Of a DNA stretch of 49,354 nucleotides, positions 7,105 to 15,626 are shown in pieces. The DNA is taken from contig CAJUQV010000025.1 in the NCBI GenBank assembly GCA_910588335.1, positions 1-49,354 of the forward strand, read 5' to 3'. The translations under genes and the position numbers were made by a program. Numbering within the stretch: position 1 is the stretch's first letter; the number at the start of each line of letters is the position of its first letter. Source of the stretch: an uncultured Ruminiclostridium sp. (GTDB lineage: Bacteria > Bacillota > Clostridia > Oscillospirales > Ruminococcaceae). Under the pieces are notes generated by a model. The model was not told where the DNA came from and did not search any database. It saw only the letters and a list, made by a program, of their open reading frames with translations.

Positions 7105-7264
7105 TTTATATGTTTCCCTTCTTTTTTATTTTATTTTAGCACATTTAACGAGAAATGTAAAGCGCCCGCTGCCTAAAAAAACGTGAAAATCTATATATGC
7201 GGACATTTGACGATATTTTTTTCATATATATAAACCTAAAATACTGCCTGTTAAAATAATTAAA

Positions 7265-8116
7265 TTATAACAAGTTTAAATAAATTATACCTATTCCGTA
7301 AATATTTCTGGAAGCTATATATAATTTGTTTTCTTCGATGTAGGCGCTGCCGTTCAAGCTTAATGCCGTTTTAAACTCTTTTCTTTTTTCCAGCGTATTT
7401 ATATCCCATAAAGCAATTTCACCGCTGGGATAAGAAACGGTCAGCAACATATCTTCATATATCCCGACACAGTCAAACATTTTATTATGTGCAATTTTTT
7501 GTGAGCCTGTTACTTCAAATTCCTCTGAATCTATCTTAAACAGTTTTTTGTTCTGACATGCAGCATACAATGTTTTACCGCTTAAATAAAGGCACCTGAT
7601 ATTTTGTTTGCTTAAAATCAGTTTTTTCTTTATCGACATCTTCTCCCGTTCCAACTGCAACAATTGTCCGTCTACCGTTCCGCACAATAGTTTGTTACCA
7701 TATATTTTTAAACTCCACATACTGGACTCGGAAAGATGATATTCTTTTTTTTCAAAAGAACTTTTGTCAACTGTTACAATACTTCCGTTACGGACAGAAC
7801 AGTATACCTTGTTTTTATCTGTGGCCATTCCGCAAATATCCGAACTTAAGTTTTCCCCTATTTTTAGTTTTACGATTAATTCATAGTTATTTCCGTCTAA
7901 TACATATAGGGTGCAAAAATCGCTTATATAGATCCGATTCTCATCTGCGGTCATTATTCTGGCCATTCCTTCCTTTTCAAATATCTCCTTCTTATAAATA
8001 ACCGTTTCGGATTCTTTGTCAAATTTATAAAGAGTTTTCTTACACAAAAAATCAATATATTGTTTTTTTACGCAAAAACCCAGTACCGCGCCTTCTGATT
8101 TTATAAGATAATCCAT
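7265..8116 (-). CDS. Cytoplasmic beta-propeller protein of unknown function
   Basis: A 283-residue protein built of repeating beta-rich units of about 40 residues (for example RIYISDFCTLYVLDG, KLLCGTVDGQLLQLE, KTLYAACQNKKLFKI, LLTVSYPSGEIALWD). This repeat pattern is like WD40/PQQ-type propellers. No signal peptide, membrane segment or catalytic motif is seen, so it is probably a cytosolic binding or scaffold protein. I chose the ATG at 8116 because AAAGGGG lies 5 nt upstream; the longer frame adds 12 residues with no ribosome site. It has its own -10 box (8141-8146) and appears to be a single-gene unit. Confidence 0.65.
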   Translation of the reverse strand: MDYLIKSEGAVLGFCVKKQYIDFLCKKTLYKFDKESETVIYKKEIFEKEGMARIMTADENRIYISDFCTLYVLDGNNYELIVKLKIGENLSSDICGMATDKNKVYCSVRNGSIVTVDKSSFEKKEYHLSESSMWSLKIYGNKLLCGTVDGQLLQLEREKMSIKKKLILSKQNIRCLYLSGKTLYAACQNKKLFKIDSEEFEVTGSQKIAHNKMFDCVGIYEDMLLTVSYPSGEIALWDINTLEKRKEFKTALSLNGSAYIEENKLYIASRNIYGIGIIYLNLL

Positions 8117-8140
8117 GTGATTCCCCTTTGTAGGTTGATT

Positions 8141-8146
8141 ATTATA
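8141..8146 (-). promoter_or_regulatory. -10 box of the propeller gene
   Basis: TATAAT on the minus strand, about 25 bp before the ATG at 8116 and directly after the terminator hairpin at 8153-8210. No clear -35 box is seen. Confidence 0.45.
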
Positions 8147-8152
8147 CAACAA

Positions 8153-8210
8153 AACCTATCCTCACATAATTTGCGAAAAAGAAACGCGTTACAGCATGTG
8201 AAGATAGGTT
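8153..8210 (-). terminator. Terminator after the GH27 gene
   Basis: A 15-bp stem with one mismatch (8153-8167, 8196-8210; AACCTATC/GATAGGTT ends) and a 28-nt loop, followed on the minus strand by TTTTGTTG. It lies about 105 bp after the alpha-galactosidase stop. Confidence 0.65.
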
Positions 8211-8316
8211 ATAGCAATTTTTTAGGTAAGCCGGAAATATTTTATAAATTTTTTTAAATACAGTTAGCTAAAATTTTAATTTAATTCACAGAGCCGCATT
8301 GGAAATAAAATTTCTT

Positions 8317-9576
8317 TTATTCAAAATAAAACGCCTTAGCGCCGTGCTTTTCGAGGCTGACTTTGATTTTTTCTTCAAAATTCACTTTTTCACCGCTCCA
8401 AAGTTCTTCGCCCTTTACGGCATCGTAAATCTCCAGATCGGTTAGAGAAATCTCTATCTCGCTGTCACTTTCTCCTGCGTTGAATATAGCCGCGTAGAAT
8501 CCGCTTTCCGCTCCCGACGCTACCCAGAGTATATGTTCGCAGCCGTTTATCTCTTTGCGCCATACCTGATGAGAATGACGGGCATTCCTGTGCATTTTCA
8601 GTATTCCCTCGTTAGTAAGCAATTTTGTTGTAAAGTCGTCAAGCTTAGTGAGTTCACCGCCTATCATAAGAGGCGAACGGAAAATACACCAGAGAGTGAG
8701 CATCGTATACTGTTCGTTTTCGGTAAATTTTGTGCGGTTGTCGGGGCCGTAATCCTGCAATATCGCGCCTACGGGAAGCATATCGGCATCAGGGTAAGTG
8801 CCGAATCCGGTATGTGTGCACCACTTTTCGGTTCTGTCAAACATATCGTACAGAAGCTCCCATTTGTCCCAAAAATCGTCGGTAATGCGCCACATATTGG
8901 CGGTCTGCTTGAACAGCTCCGCTTTGTTCAGCGGGGCGGGACCGGGGGAAAGACTCAATACCATATCTCTTCCGCAGCCCTTGAGAGCGTCGCTGAGCAT
9001 TACCAGCTCTTTTTCCTCATGAGGCATTTCCCGCGCTATATCATCGCACTTTATAAAGTCCACGCCCCATGAAGCATAAAGCTTAAAAATGCTTTCGTAA
9101 TATTCTTTTGCGCCTTCCTTATCAGGATCAACGCCGTACATATCGCTGTTCCAGCCGCATATGCTGGCGGTTTTCGCGATCTGACGAGCGGTTTTGTCGG
9201 TGCCTAATATGGGGAGGTTTTGGTGTACCGCTTGTCTCGAAATTCCGCGCATAATGTGTATTCCGAATTTCAGGCCCAATGAATGAACATATTCAGCCAA
9301 AGGAGCAAAACCTTTTCCGTCCTTTGAGGATGGGAAACGGTTTTCGGCGGGAATAAGGCGGGAGTATTCATCGGTGCATACCTCTGCAAATGGGTGATAT
9401 TCGTGGCTTTCTGCAGTTGGCTCATACCACTGGATGTCTACAACTACATATTCGTAGCCGTATTTTTTAAGGTATTTCGCCATATATTCGGCGTTCTTTC
9501 TTACGATTTCCTCGTTAACCGAAGCTCCGTAACAGTCCCAGCTATTCCACCCCATGGGTGCGGTTTTCATTTTCAT
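8317..9576 (-). CDS. Alpha-galactosidase, GH27 family
   Basis: A 419-residue GH27 enzyme, predicted to hydrolyse terminal alpha-1,6-galactose (raffinose-type sugars, galactomannan side chains). Family landmarks: the N-terminal strand MGWNSWDCYGA (8-18), VVVDIQW (45-50), the nucleophile region GVDFIKCDD (171-179; D178) and the acid/base region RITDDFW (230-236). A C-terminal all-beta domain of about 90 residues closes the protein. There is no signal peptide, so it acts on imported oligosaccharides. AGAAGGGA precedes the ATG. It is monocistronic and lies away from the pectin genes, although pectin side chains also carry galactose. Confidence 0.93.
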   Translation of the reverse strand: MKMKTAPMGWNSWDCYGASVNEEIVRKNAEYMAKYLKKYGYEYVVVDIQWYEPTAESHEYHPFAEVCTDEYSRLIPAENRFPSSKDGKGFAPLAEYVHSLGLKFGIHIMRGISRQAVHQNLPILGTDKTARQIAKTASICGWNSDMYGVDPDKEGAKEYYESIFKLYASWGVDFIKCDDIAREMPHEEKELVMLSDALKGCGRDMVLSLSPGPAPLNKAELFKQTANMWRITDDFWDKWELLYDMFDRTEKWCTHTGFGTYPDADMLPVGAILQDYGPDNRTKFTENEQYTMLTLWCIFRSPLMIGGELTKLDDFTTKLLTNEGILKMHRNARHSHQVWRKEINGCEHILWVASGAESGFYAAIFNAGESDSEIEISLTDLEIYDAVKGEELWSGEKVNFEEKIKVSLEKHGAKAFYFE

Positions 9577-9964
9577 ATTTGTTTTTCCCTTCTATAATTT
9601 GTGTTTTTTATTCACATTAAAAAATGTTTTATTTATCTTTCAATGAATTGTCCTTAGCTTTTTATTTACAATCGGGTTTGTTTATGGTATAATAACCTCA
9701 AACAGAGGAAAGAGGAAGAAATTGTCTTAATGTCTGAGAATATTTTACCGTTTTATAGGAAGCGCTCCCTACGGTCGCTTTTATATCGTATAATACAACA
9801 TAAAATCTACAGTCATAAAATTTGAGCACGGATTTTCGGGTAAATCTTATTGACTGTGAAGCAGAAATTGCGTGGTTTGCTGATAAAAAAGGAAGTCTTA
9901 CGAAAAAAGCACCAAAAATATTCTGCTAAAACAAACCTGATTTCAATAAAAAGGAGAAATTCCG
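9577..9964. other. Intergenic region with repeat scrap and coding-like remnant
   Basis: No intact gene. Bases 9733-9758 resemble 49143-49168 (TCTGAGAAkATTTTACCGTT shared), upstream of the right-hand recombinase copy. Both places also hold TTTATGGTATAAT, though in different order. Bases 9822-9929 encode a short coding-like tail ending WFADKKGSLTKKAPKIFC and a stop, perhaps the end of a lost gene. AAGGAG at 9951-9956 is the ribosome site of the next gene. Confidence 0.45.
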
Positions 9965-10516
9965 ATGTTGTTCCATGCTTCGCCTATACCTAATATAAAA
10001 ACGCTTACTCCTCATGTAGCAAATCATGGTAAGTCGTTTATATATTTTTCTTCAAAGCCCGAAAACACTTTTGTGTATCTGAGCAACGCAGTGGAAAAGT
10101 GCTGTCGGGAAAAGGGATTTGTTCACAGCGGCGTATATACGAAATGGGGACCTTACGGTTTTAACGGTAAAGGTATACTTACCTTGGACGAATATTATCC
10201 CGACGCATTAACGGATACTTATAAGGGCGTTTCCGGGTATATTTACGCCGTAGAGGAGACTGAGAAAATTGTCCCGTTAGAGGAAATACCATTTGCTTTT
10301 ATATCAGAAAAGGACGTAGAGGTAAAGGGATGCGAATTTGTTCCCGACGCTTATTCAGCACTTATGAGGCTGGCGGAAGAGGGAAGGATCATTATTACGG
10401 AATATAAGGATCAGACTCCCGCCAAACTGGAATGGATAGAAAAGACCGTAAAAAAGGAGTATGAGGAAGGTTCTGAGGAATATCGTTTCTTTTTAAGAAA
10501 CAAGTTTGCACTGTGA
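9965..10516 (+). CDS. Small protein with possible ADP-ribosyltransferase-like fold
   Basis: A 183-residue soluble protein. It opens with MLFHASPIPNIKTLTPH and then SFIYFSSKPENTFVYL. This order, an 'xxYHas' strand, a 'TP' loop and a short-residue strand leading to a helix, is reminiscent of ADP-ribosyltransferase-fold proteins (DUF3990, RNA 2'-phosphotransferase or Arr types). A catalytic Glu cannot be assigned from sequence alone. The middle part is rich in aromatic residues (KWGPYGFNGKGILTLDEYYPDA). AAGGAG lies about 8 nt before the ATG. It is a single gene facing a convergent membrane-protein pair. I know of no firm function; the fold is a suggestion. Confidence 0.55.
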   Translation: MLFHASPIPNIKTLTPHVANHGKSFIYFSSKPENTFVYLSNAVEKCCREKGFVHSGVYTKWGPYGFNGKGILTLDEYYPDALTDTYKGVSGYIYAVEETEKIVPLEEIPFAFISEKDVEVKGCEFVPDAYSALMRLAEEGRIIITEYKDQTPAKLEWIEKTVKKEYEEGSEEYRFFLRNKFAL

Positions 10517-10538
10517 ATTGCGGGGAGGAAATGTTGCC

Positions 10539-11210
10539 TTAATTCATATATTCGCCGTTATATTCCAGAAGAGTTACTCCCATTACACCGTTTACCGTTT
10601 TGAATCTTGAGGCTTCGGAGGTGTCGTTGTTTTTTACTTTGATTTCAATAGTGAGTTCCGTTTCGCCGTCGGTAATAGTTTTGCTCTTGAGCTTGTACTT
10701 CATGGAATTCAGGAGCACGCCTACCTGTTCCTCGGCGGCATCGCCGTATCTTACTATCAAAAGATAGTTTTTCTTTTCTTTCTTGCAGAAGTGAAGGATT
10801 ATGTAGATCAGAGAAATCACAACGGTTCCCACAAGTGCTACGAAATAGAGGCCGGCGCCGCAGGTAAGACCGGACGCAATCCCCCAAAACAAAAAGCCGA
10901 TATCCAGCGGATCCTTTATGGCGGAGCGGAAACGCACGATGGAAAGCGCACCCACCATACCGAGGGAAAGCACTAAGTTGGCGCTTATGGTCATTATGAT
11001 AAATGAGGTAATAACGGTTATCATAATCAGCAGTATGTTGAAATTATCACTGTATACCACGCCGCGATAAAAAAAGCGGTACACTAAGTATATCAGCATG
11101 CCGCAGAGGGCGGCGGTAAGCATACATATAAGTATATGCGGAAGGGACAGTTTGGCAAGCTGATCTGACAGGTCAAGGCTGGCGCCCAGATCTTGAAGTA
11201 TTTTATCCAT
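10539..11210 (-). CDS. DUF4956 family membrane protein
   Basis: A 223-residue DUF4956 protein with four or so membrane segments: about residues 22-45, 52-75 (NILLIMITVITSFIIM), 105-125 and 128-148. The conserved cytosolic patch LGMVGALSIVRFRSAIKDPLD lies between segments. The C-terminal 70 residues form a soluble alpha/beta domain. This family is found beside VTC-domain polyphosphate polymerase-like genes and CotH kinases; here it follows a VTC gene but no CotH gene is in view. I start it at ATG 11210, where AAAGGAAAAACAA precedes it; the longer frame reads through the preceding hairpin. Its role, possibly envelope modification or polyphosphate handling, is unproven. Confidence 0.85.
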   Translation of the reverse strand: MDKILQDLGASLDLSDQLAKLSLPHILICMLTAALCGMLIYLVYRFFYRGVVYSDNFNILLIMITVITSFIIMTISANLVLSLGMVGALSIVRFRSAIKDPLDIGFLFWGIASGLTCGAGLYFVALVGTVVISLIYIILHFCKKEKKNYLLIVRYGDAAEEQVGVLLNSMKYKLKSKTITDGETELTIEIKVKNNDTSEASRFKTVNGVMGVTLLEYNGEYMN

Positions 11211-11229
11211 TTGTTTTTCCTTTCGGTTT

Positions 11230-11268
11230 TTTAAGAACTTGTTCAATAAATCTGGACAGGTTCTTAAA
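11230..11268. repeat. Inverted repeat between VTC and DUF4956 genes
   Basis: Arms TTTAAGAACTTG (11230-11241) and CAGGTTCTTAAA (11257-11268), 15-nt loop, one mismatch. The right arm abuts the stop codon of the VTC gene. The arms match those at the recombinase promoter (TTTAAGGACTTG/CAAGTCCTTAAA) at 21 of 24 positions. Confidence 0.6.
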
Positions 11269-11973
11269 TTATTTTGCAAGTCTTTTTCTGAAATCTCTGC
11301 ATAACACATATTTTGAGACCGATTCGGCGTTCAGGGGCAGACCGGCCAGCAAATCCCGTATGTAAGACGGCATAAAGCTGTCATACTTCACCTCCAGAAT
11401 TATTTCGCCGTTTTCGAAGACGCTGTAAAAATTCGGTCGTCCGTTTAACGCGTCCATTCCCGTCATGGTTTTCAGGCGGCTGTCAAAGGTGATTCTTACG
11501 TTGCCGGCGGGACAAATATAGGCTTCTCTGACATAGTCCACTACTGCGGCGGGGGAAATTCTTACCGATTTGTCCGAAGCGTACAGCTCCTCGCCCACCG
11601 TACCCGAAAACCTTTCCTCGGCAAGAAAGCTTTTTTCTCCCTTAAGAATGCTTTTATAGTCGTCGTAGGTCATTTTCACCGAGCGCTTCGACACCATTTC
11701 GCCCTTCTTTTCCTTGATTTCCAGACGGATAAATTCGGGAGACAGGCTGTAAAACCTTATACGGTACTTTTTTCTCACGTCAAATCCCATCAGCTTGTCG
11801 TTATATGCGCTGTCAAAAACGTCGTCAAGATACAGGCTGGTGATTCTGTATACCCCGTTATTTCCATGAATGTCGGGCTTCATCACCGCTTTTGCCCTTT
11901 GGCGGAGAATTTCGTACCAGCCTTTGTTAAGCATATACTTAAACTCGTGACGGTATTTTTTTTTGTTTTCCAA
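11269..11973 (-). CDS. VTC-domain polyphosphate polymerase-like protein
   Basis: A 234-residue VTC domain (triphosphate tunnel metalloenzyme fold). Seen: RHEFKYMLNKG (8-18) at the N-terminus, YRITSLYLDD, the basic strand KKYRIRFY, LEIKEKKGEMVSKRSV, and ILEVKYD near the C-terminus; alternating basic and acidic residues would line the tunnel. Yeast Vtc4 uses this fold to make polyphosphate from ATP. Bacterial stand-alone copies next to DUF4956 are common but their product is not settled. I place the start at TTG 11973 because a perfect AAAGGAGG sits 7 nt upstream; an alternative TTG at 12003 has no ribosome site. It is the first gene of a two-gene operon. Confidence 0.88.
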   Translation of the reverse strand: MENKKKYRHEFKYMLNKGWYEILRQRAKAVMKPDIHGNNGVYRITSLYLDDVFDSAYNDKLMGFDVRKKYRIRFYSLSPEFIRLEIKEKKGEMVSKRSVKMTYDDYKSILKGEKSFLAEERFSGTVGEELYASDKSVRISPAAVVDYVREAYICPAGNVRITFDSRLKTMTGMDALNGRPNFYSVFENGEIILEVKYDSFMPSYIRDLLAGLPLNAESVSKYVLCRDFRKRLAK

Positions 11974-12066
11974 CCAACCGCCTCCTTTTTCGGATACTCT
12001 CAATACAGTATACCATAGAGCGGAAACTTTTGCAATAGTTTTTAAAAAGTTATTTAAAACTACATA

Positions 12067-12095
12067 TTGACTTTGTATCCGATAGGTGATATAAT
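12067..12095 (+). promoter_or_regulatory. Promoter of the chemoreceptor gene
   Basis: TTGACT (12067-12072), 17 bp, TATAAT (12090-12095), about 75 bp before the ATG. A near-perfect sigma-A type promoter. Confidence 0.8.
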
Positions 12096-12170
12096 TAGTC
12101 TGTTATTTTTTCCTTAATTCAAAATTTTTATATTTTTACAAATTAAAAATCAAGGAGGAAATCTGTTGTT

Positions 12171-14150
12171 ATGAAAACTATTAAAAGTAAAATACTGTTG
12201 AGAGTTCTGCTGCTGGTATTTTCGGTAGCGTTTGTGGTTGCTTCTATAAGCACTTTTATGAACACTTTCAGTATTGATTCGCTTTTGGCTAAAACCATAC
12301 CGCCTGCCACCCGTATCGCGGCAAACGCGGTAAAGTGGAAAATGGACAATTATTGGGCGCCGCTTAAGGAAGCGGTGGAATACGATATATTCCGTAACGA
12401 GGAACCAGAATCCGATGCCATAAAAGATATGGCTTCCATTATGGCCGAAAGAAACGGATTTATTTACATAGGTAAGATGGACGTAAACGGAACTGCTTCC
12501 ACAGGTGAAAATTATTCAGACGATGTGCTTTTTACCACATGCCGTGATACCTTGGCTCCATATATTACCGATCTTATGTTCGACGGCGAAAGAAATGTGT
12601 TTATTCTCGAAGTTCCCATTGTCAGAGACGGCAGATTTGACGGCATTGTTTATGGTGCGGTTAACGCGGACTTTCTTGTGGATATAGTAAGCGACCTTAA
12701 TATTGGCAACAACGGCGTTTCATATATAATAGACAGGCGCGGAAACGTTATAGGCCACCCTAACCGTTCATTTGTAGAACAGCACTCCAATATCATAGAA
12801 ATCGCCAAAGAGGACAAAGGAGTACAGAGCGTAGCTGATGTAAACCTTCGTATGATAGAAGGCGAAATGGGATTTGATACATACAACTATTATGGCGACA
12901 GAAAGCTTGTGGGTTATGCTCCCATAAGTGAGGAATTAGGCTGGAGCATAGCCATAGAAATGAGCGAGAACGAATTTAAGTCTTCTATCGGTATAAGTTC
13001 GGCGCTGATTTACGGGACGGCTCTTATAGTTATTATAATCGCGCTTATTGCGACGCTTCGACTGGCGCGAGCTATATCGGAACCTATAAAGGCATGCTCC
13101 GAGCGTCTCGCTTTGCTTTCACAGGGAGATCTTCAGGCGGCTGTTCCTGCATTTAATATAAAGGACGAGATAGCCGACCTTGTTACCGCTCTTGATGACA
13201 CCGTTTCCCATCTTTCCGATGTTGTAGGCGACGTGTCAAAAAATTTGGGTCATATGGCTGAAGGTAACTTTACGGTTAAAATGACCCGTCAGTACAAGGG
13301 GGATTTCGTAGCGGTCGAAACTTCTATGAGATCGATTCAAAAATCCCTTCGTGACACGCTTCTCGGTATTTCCCAGTCCTCCGAGCAGGTGGCGGTAAGC
13401 GCGGATCAGGTAGCGGCAAGCTCCACAGCGTTAAGCCAGGGTGCCACGGAACAGGCAAGTTCGGTTCAGGAGCTGGCGGCAACCATTACCGATATTTCGG
13501 GACATATCCGCAGCAACGCCGATACCACACGCAAAGCCAACGAACAGGCTCATACGGCGGGCGAAGATATGGATGAAAGCAGTCATAAGATGCAGGAGCT
13601 TATTGAAGCCATTCAGGAAATCAACACTACATCCGACAAGATAAGCGACATTATACAAACTATTGAGGACATCGCTTTCCAGACAAATATACTTGCTTTG
13701 AACGCGGCCGTGGAAGCGGCGAGAGCGGGAGAGGCCGGAAAGGGCTTCGCGGTGGTAGCTTCCGAGGTAAGAAGTCTTGCTTCCAAATCCGCCGACGCTT
13801 CAAAAAACACCTCCGTGCTTATAAACGAATCGCAGCAGGCGGTGCAGAAGGGAATGTCTCTGGTAAACGAGACGGCGGAGGCGCTTATGCGCACCGTAGA
13901 GAGCGTGGAAAATATAGTCGGTATGCTGGACGATATATCCAGAGCCACCGAACAGCAGTCTGACGCCATCGAACAGGTAACATTGGGAGTGGATCAGATT
14001 TCTACCGTAGTACAGACCACTTCGGCCACTTCGGAGGAGAATGCCGCCACAGCGGAGGAACTTTCAAGCCAGTCGCAGGTTATGAATAATATGATTGCCA
14101 AATTCACATTAGAGGACAAGGCGGAGGAGATTGATTTAACGGCAGTATAA
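12171..14150 (+). CDS. Methyl-accepting chemotaxis protein (dCache type)
   Basis: A 659-residue chemoreceptor. It has TM1 at about 10-32, a large extracellular Cache-type ligand domain (35-270, with YIIDRRGNVIGHP at 185-197 typical of dCache), TM2 at 275-297 and a HAMP domain at 298-350. A long coiled signalling domain carries the conserved tip EDIAFQTNILALNAAVEAA starting at 499. Methylation helices flank the tip. There is no C-terminal CheR-binding pentapeptide. It would sense a small extracellular ligand, and its closeness to the pectin locus makes sugar acids possible, but that is only inference. No flagellar or che genes are in the window. AAGGAGG precedes the ATG, and promoter and terminator show it is monocistronic. 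Confidence 0.95.
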   Translation: MKTIKSKILLRVLLLVFSVAFVVASISTFMNTFSIDSLLAKTIPPATRIAANAVKWKMDNYWAPLKEAVEYDIFRNEEPESDAIKDMASIMAERNGFIYIGKMDVNGTASTGENYSDDVLFTTCRDTLAPYITDLMFDGERNVFILEVPIVRDGRFDGIVYGAVNADFLVDIVSDLNIGNNGVSYIIDRRGNVIGHPNRSFVEQHSNIIEIAKEDKGVQSVADVNLRMIEGEMGFDTYNYYGDRKLVGYAPISEELGWSIAIEMSENEFKSSIGISSALIYGTALIVIIIALIATLRLARAISEPIKACSERLALLSQGDLQAAVPAFNIKDEIADLVTALDDTVSHLSDVVGDVSKNLGHMAEGNFTVKMTRQYKGDFVAVETSMRSIQKSLRDTLLGISQSSEQVAVSADQVAASSTALSQGATEQASSVQELAATITDISGHIRSNADTTRKANEQAHTAGEDMDESSHKMQELIEAIQEINTTSDKISDIIQTIEDIAFQTNILALNAAVEAARAGEAGKGFAVVASEVRSLASKSADASKNTSVLINESQQAVQKGMSLVNETAEALMRTVESVENIVGMLDDISRATEQQSDAIEQVTLGVDQISTVVQTTSATSEENAATAEELSSQSQVMNNMIAKFTLEDKAEEIDLTAV

Positions 14151-14162
14151 AAATAATAATAT

Positions 14163-14228
14163 AAAAGCGGATCCCTTTTCCGCGAAAGACAGCTTTGCCT
14201 GTTTTTCGCGGAAAAGGGATCCGCTTTT
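14163..14228. terminator. Bidirectional terminator between convergent genes
   Basis: A perfect 25-bp stem (14163-14187 and 14204-14228, AAAAGCGGATCC ... GGATCCGCTTTT) with a 16-nt loop, A-rich on the left and T-rich on the right, so it can stop transcription from both sides. Confidence 0.92.
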
Positions 14229-14290
14229 TAAATTAAAGCGCAGCTTAAACAAGCTGTCGTTAAGTCAATGACTTTTCTGCAAGAGAGGAC

Positions 14291-14614
14291 TTACCCTCCG
14301 CATTTCCCGCAGCCCTCACATTTATCGTTCTCAAAAAATTTCGCTACGGACGGAATTTCCCTTTCATATCCAAACAGCATCAACAGCCACTCTGGCACAC
14401 TCTCTTCTATTACCGCCGATTTCGCACCCTCATGCTCCGCGTTATTTAACGCCGCGCGGCAAACTCCGTCAAAAAGGTACTTATCGCCGTTATATTCGAA
14501 TATGTGAAAAACTCCTTCCGCAATTTTACCGTGAAGTTCCGCCAAAAGCTCTCCGCTTGTTTTAGCTTCAAAAACAAAGTCGGCGGCATCGTAATTTCTT
14601 TTTATTTCAATCAT
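14291..14614 (-). CDS. Small protein with Cys-rich CxGCGKCGG tail
   Basis: A 107-residue protein I do not recognise. The N-terminal 95 residues are a mixed alpha/beta domain (MIEIKRNYDAADFVFEA at the start, then VFHIFEYNGDKYLFDGVCR). The tail ends ENDKCEGCGKCGG, a cluster of three closely spaced Cys resembling a metal-binding tail. The start is the ATG at 14614, preceded by AAAGGAG; a longer frame overlaps the AraC gene and is not used. It lies downstream of and in the same direction as the AraC regulator, 56 bp away, so it may share its transcript. Function unknown. Confidence 0.75.
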   Translation of the reverse strand: MIEIKRNYDAADFVFEAKTSGELLAELHGKIAEGVFHIFEYNGDKYLFDGVCRAALNNAEHEGAKSAVIEESVPEWLLMLFGYEREIPSVAKFFENDKCEGCGKCGG

Positions 14615-14670
14615 GTCAATTACTCCTTTATGAATATAAAAATAGTAAAAACGAAAACATTGAAATCTTT

Positions 14671-15423
14671 TTATTTTCCTTTTTCTTTCATTTTTTCCGC
14701 GTAATGCTTCGGCGAACACCCAAAATTTTTCTTAAATACCCTTGAAAAATAAAGCGGTTCCGCAAATCCGCAAACATAAGCAATCTGAGACACATTCTGC
14801 TCAATATCTCCCACCGAGCAAAGAAGCTTTTCAGCCATCTGCATACGCAGGCTTACCAGATAATTATGCGGAGTCATGCCGACTTCGCTTTTAAAAAGCT
14901 TCCTTAAATAATCATAACTGAATGGTATGGTCTGCAAATACTTATCCAGCTCGTAATCGCAGTCGGTGCAGTTTTGCATGATATTGCTCTTTATCGCTCC
15001 CACTACGTCTCTGAGCGGCTTAGTGCTCTGAAACGCTATGACGTAATTCACTATAAGATTTCCGAAGGCTTCGATTATAAGCTGATGATTGTGAATTTTG
15101 CTGTTAAAATAGTAAAAAGCATCGTTGAAAGCGGTAAGAATGTGATTGTCGTTATCGTCAGAAATGACTATGGGATTTCTGAAAGGAAACGTGGCGTCCT
15201 TTATATTGATATGTATATTGGTAAATCCTTCATCACTGTTGTTCATATGCGAAGCTCCCGGAGGAATGATCGCGATATCTCCCGAATTATACTTCATGGT
15301 GAAGTCGTCAAACACAAACTGTCCGCTGCCGCCGGTGCAGTAAATCAACTCCCAGCTTTCGTGAGAATGACGGTGCATGGAGAAGGTTATCAGATTTTTG
15401 CCGATATAAACTATATTATTCAT
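14671..15423 (-). CDS. AraC-family transcriptional regulator
   Basis: A 250-residue AraC/XylS regulator. Residues 10-95 form a cupin sensor (FSMHRHSHESWELIYC; GDIAIIPPGASHMN), expected to bind a sugar or sugar acid. Residues 150-248 hold the two helix-turn-helix motifs, with FSYDYLRKLFKSEVGMTPHNY in the first and SQIAYVCGFAEPLYFSRVFK in the second. It is transcribed away from the pectinesterase and pectin operons next door, so it is the obvious candidate activator of that locus; this is inference from position. GAGGATCCGG precedes the ATG. Upstream lies copy B of the hairpin repeat. Confidence 0.93.
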   Translation of the reverse strand: MNNIVYIGKNLITFSMHRHSHESWELIYCTGGSGQFVFDDFTMKYNSGDIAIIPPGASHMNNSDEGFTNIHINIKDATFPFRNPIVISDDNDNHILTAFNDAFYYFNSKIHNHQLIIEAFGNLIVNYVIAFQSTKPLRDVVGAIKSNIMQNCTDCDYELDKYLQTIPFSYDYLRKLFKSEVGMTPHNYLVSLRMQMAEKLLCSVGDIEQNVSQIAYVCGFAEPLYFSRVFKKNFGCSPKHYAEKMKEKGK

Positions 15424-15454
15424 CCGGATCCTCTTTTCAAAATTGTATCCTAAG

Positions 15455-15513
15455 CACTAACCTTTGGTCGTCCATATTATTTGTCTATATATTGACCAAT
15501 GATTAGTATTACA
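15455..15513. repeat. Dispersed hairpin repeat, copy B
   Basis: Core CTAACCTTTGGTCG (15457-15470) and TGACCAATGATTAG (15493-15506), an imperfect stem with three mismatches, with loop TCCATATTATTTGTCTATAT. It is the most degraded of the three copies, and lies just upstream of the AraC gene. Confidence 0.75.
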
Positions 15514-15602
15514 TATACGGTAATCCGCCCTAATCAAAAAAATAAGTTATAAATACACAAAAACAATCAACAATTGTTGCAAAACATAACCTTGGCCGGA
15601 TC

Positions 15603-15626
15603 TCCCCCCCTCTTAGGCGGGGGGGA
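15603..15626. repeat. C7/G7 hairpin
   Basis: TCCCCCCC (15603-15610) and GGGGGGGA (15619-15626) around an 8-nt loop. Very stable; it may stop the minus-strand pectinesterase transcript or be a slippage-prone tract. Confidence 0.55.

Noticed and set aside
13431..13969. Frames antisense to the chemoreceptor
   Set aside because: Shadows of a clear MCP signalling domain; no ribosome sites.
15603..15626. C7/G7 hairpin as a proven terminator of the pectinesterase
   Set aside because: Stable but without a T tract on the minus-strand side; kept only as a repeat/hairpin.
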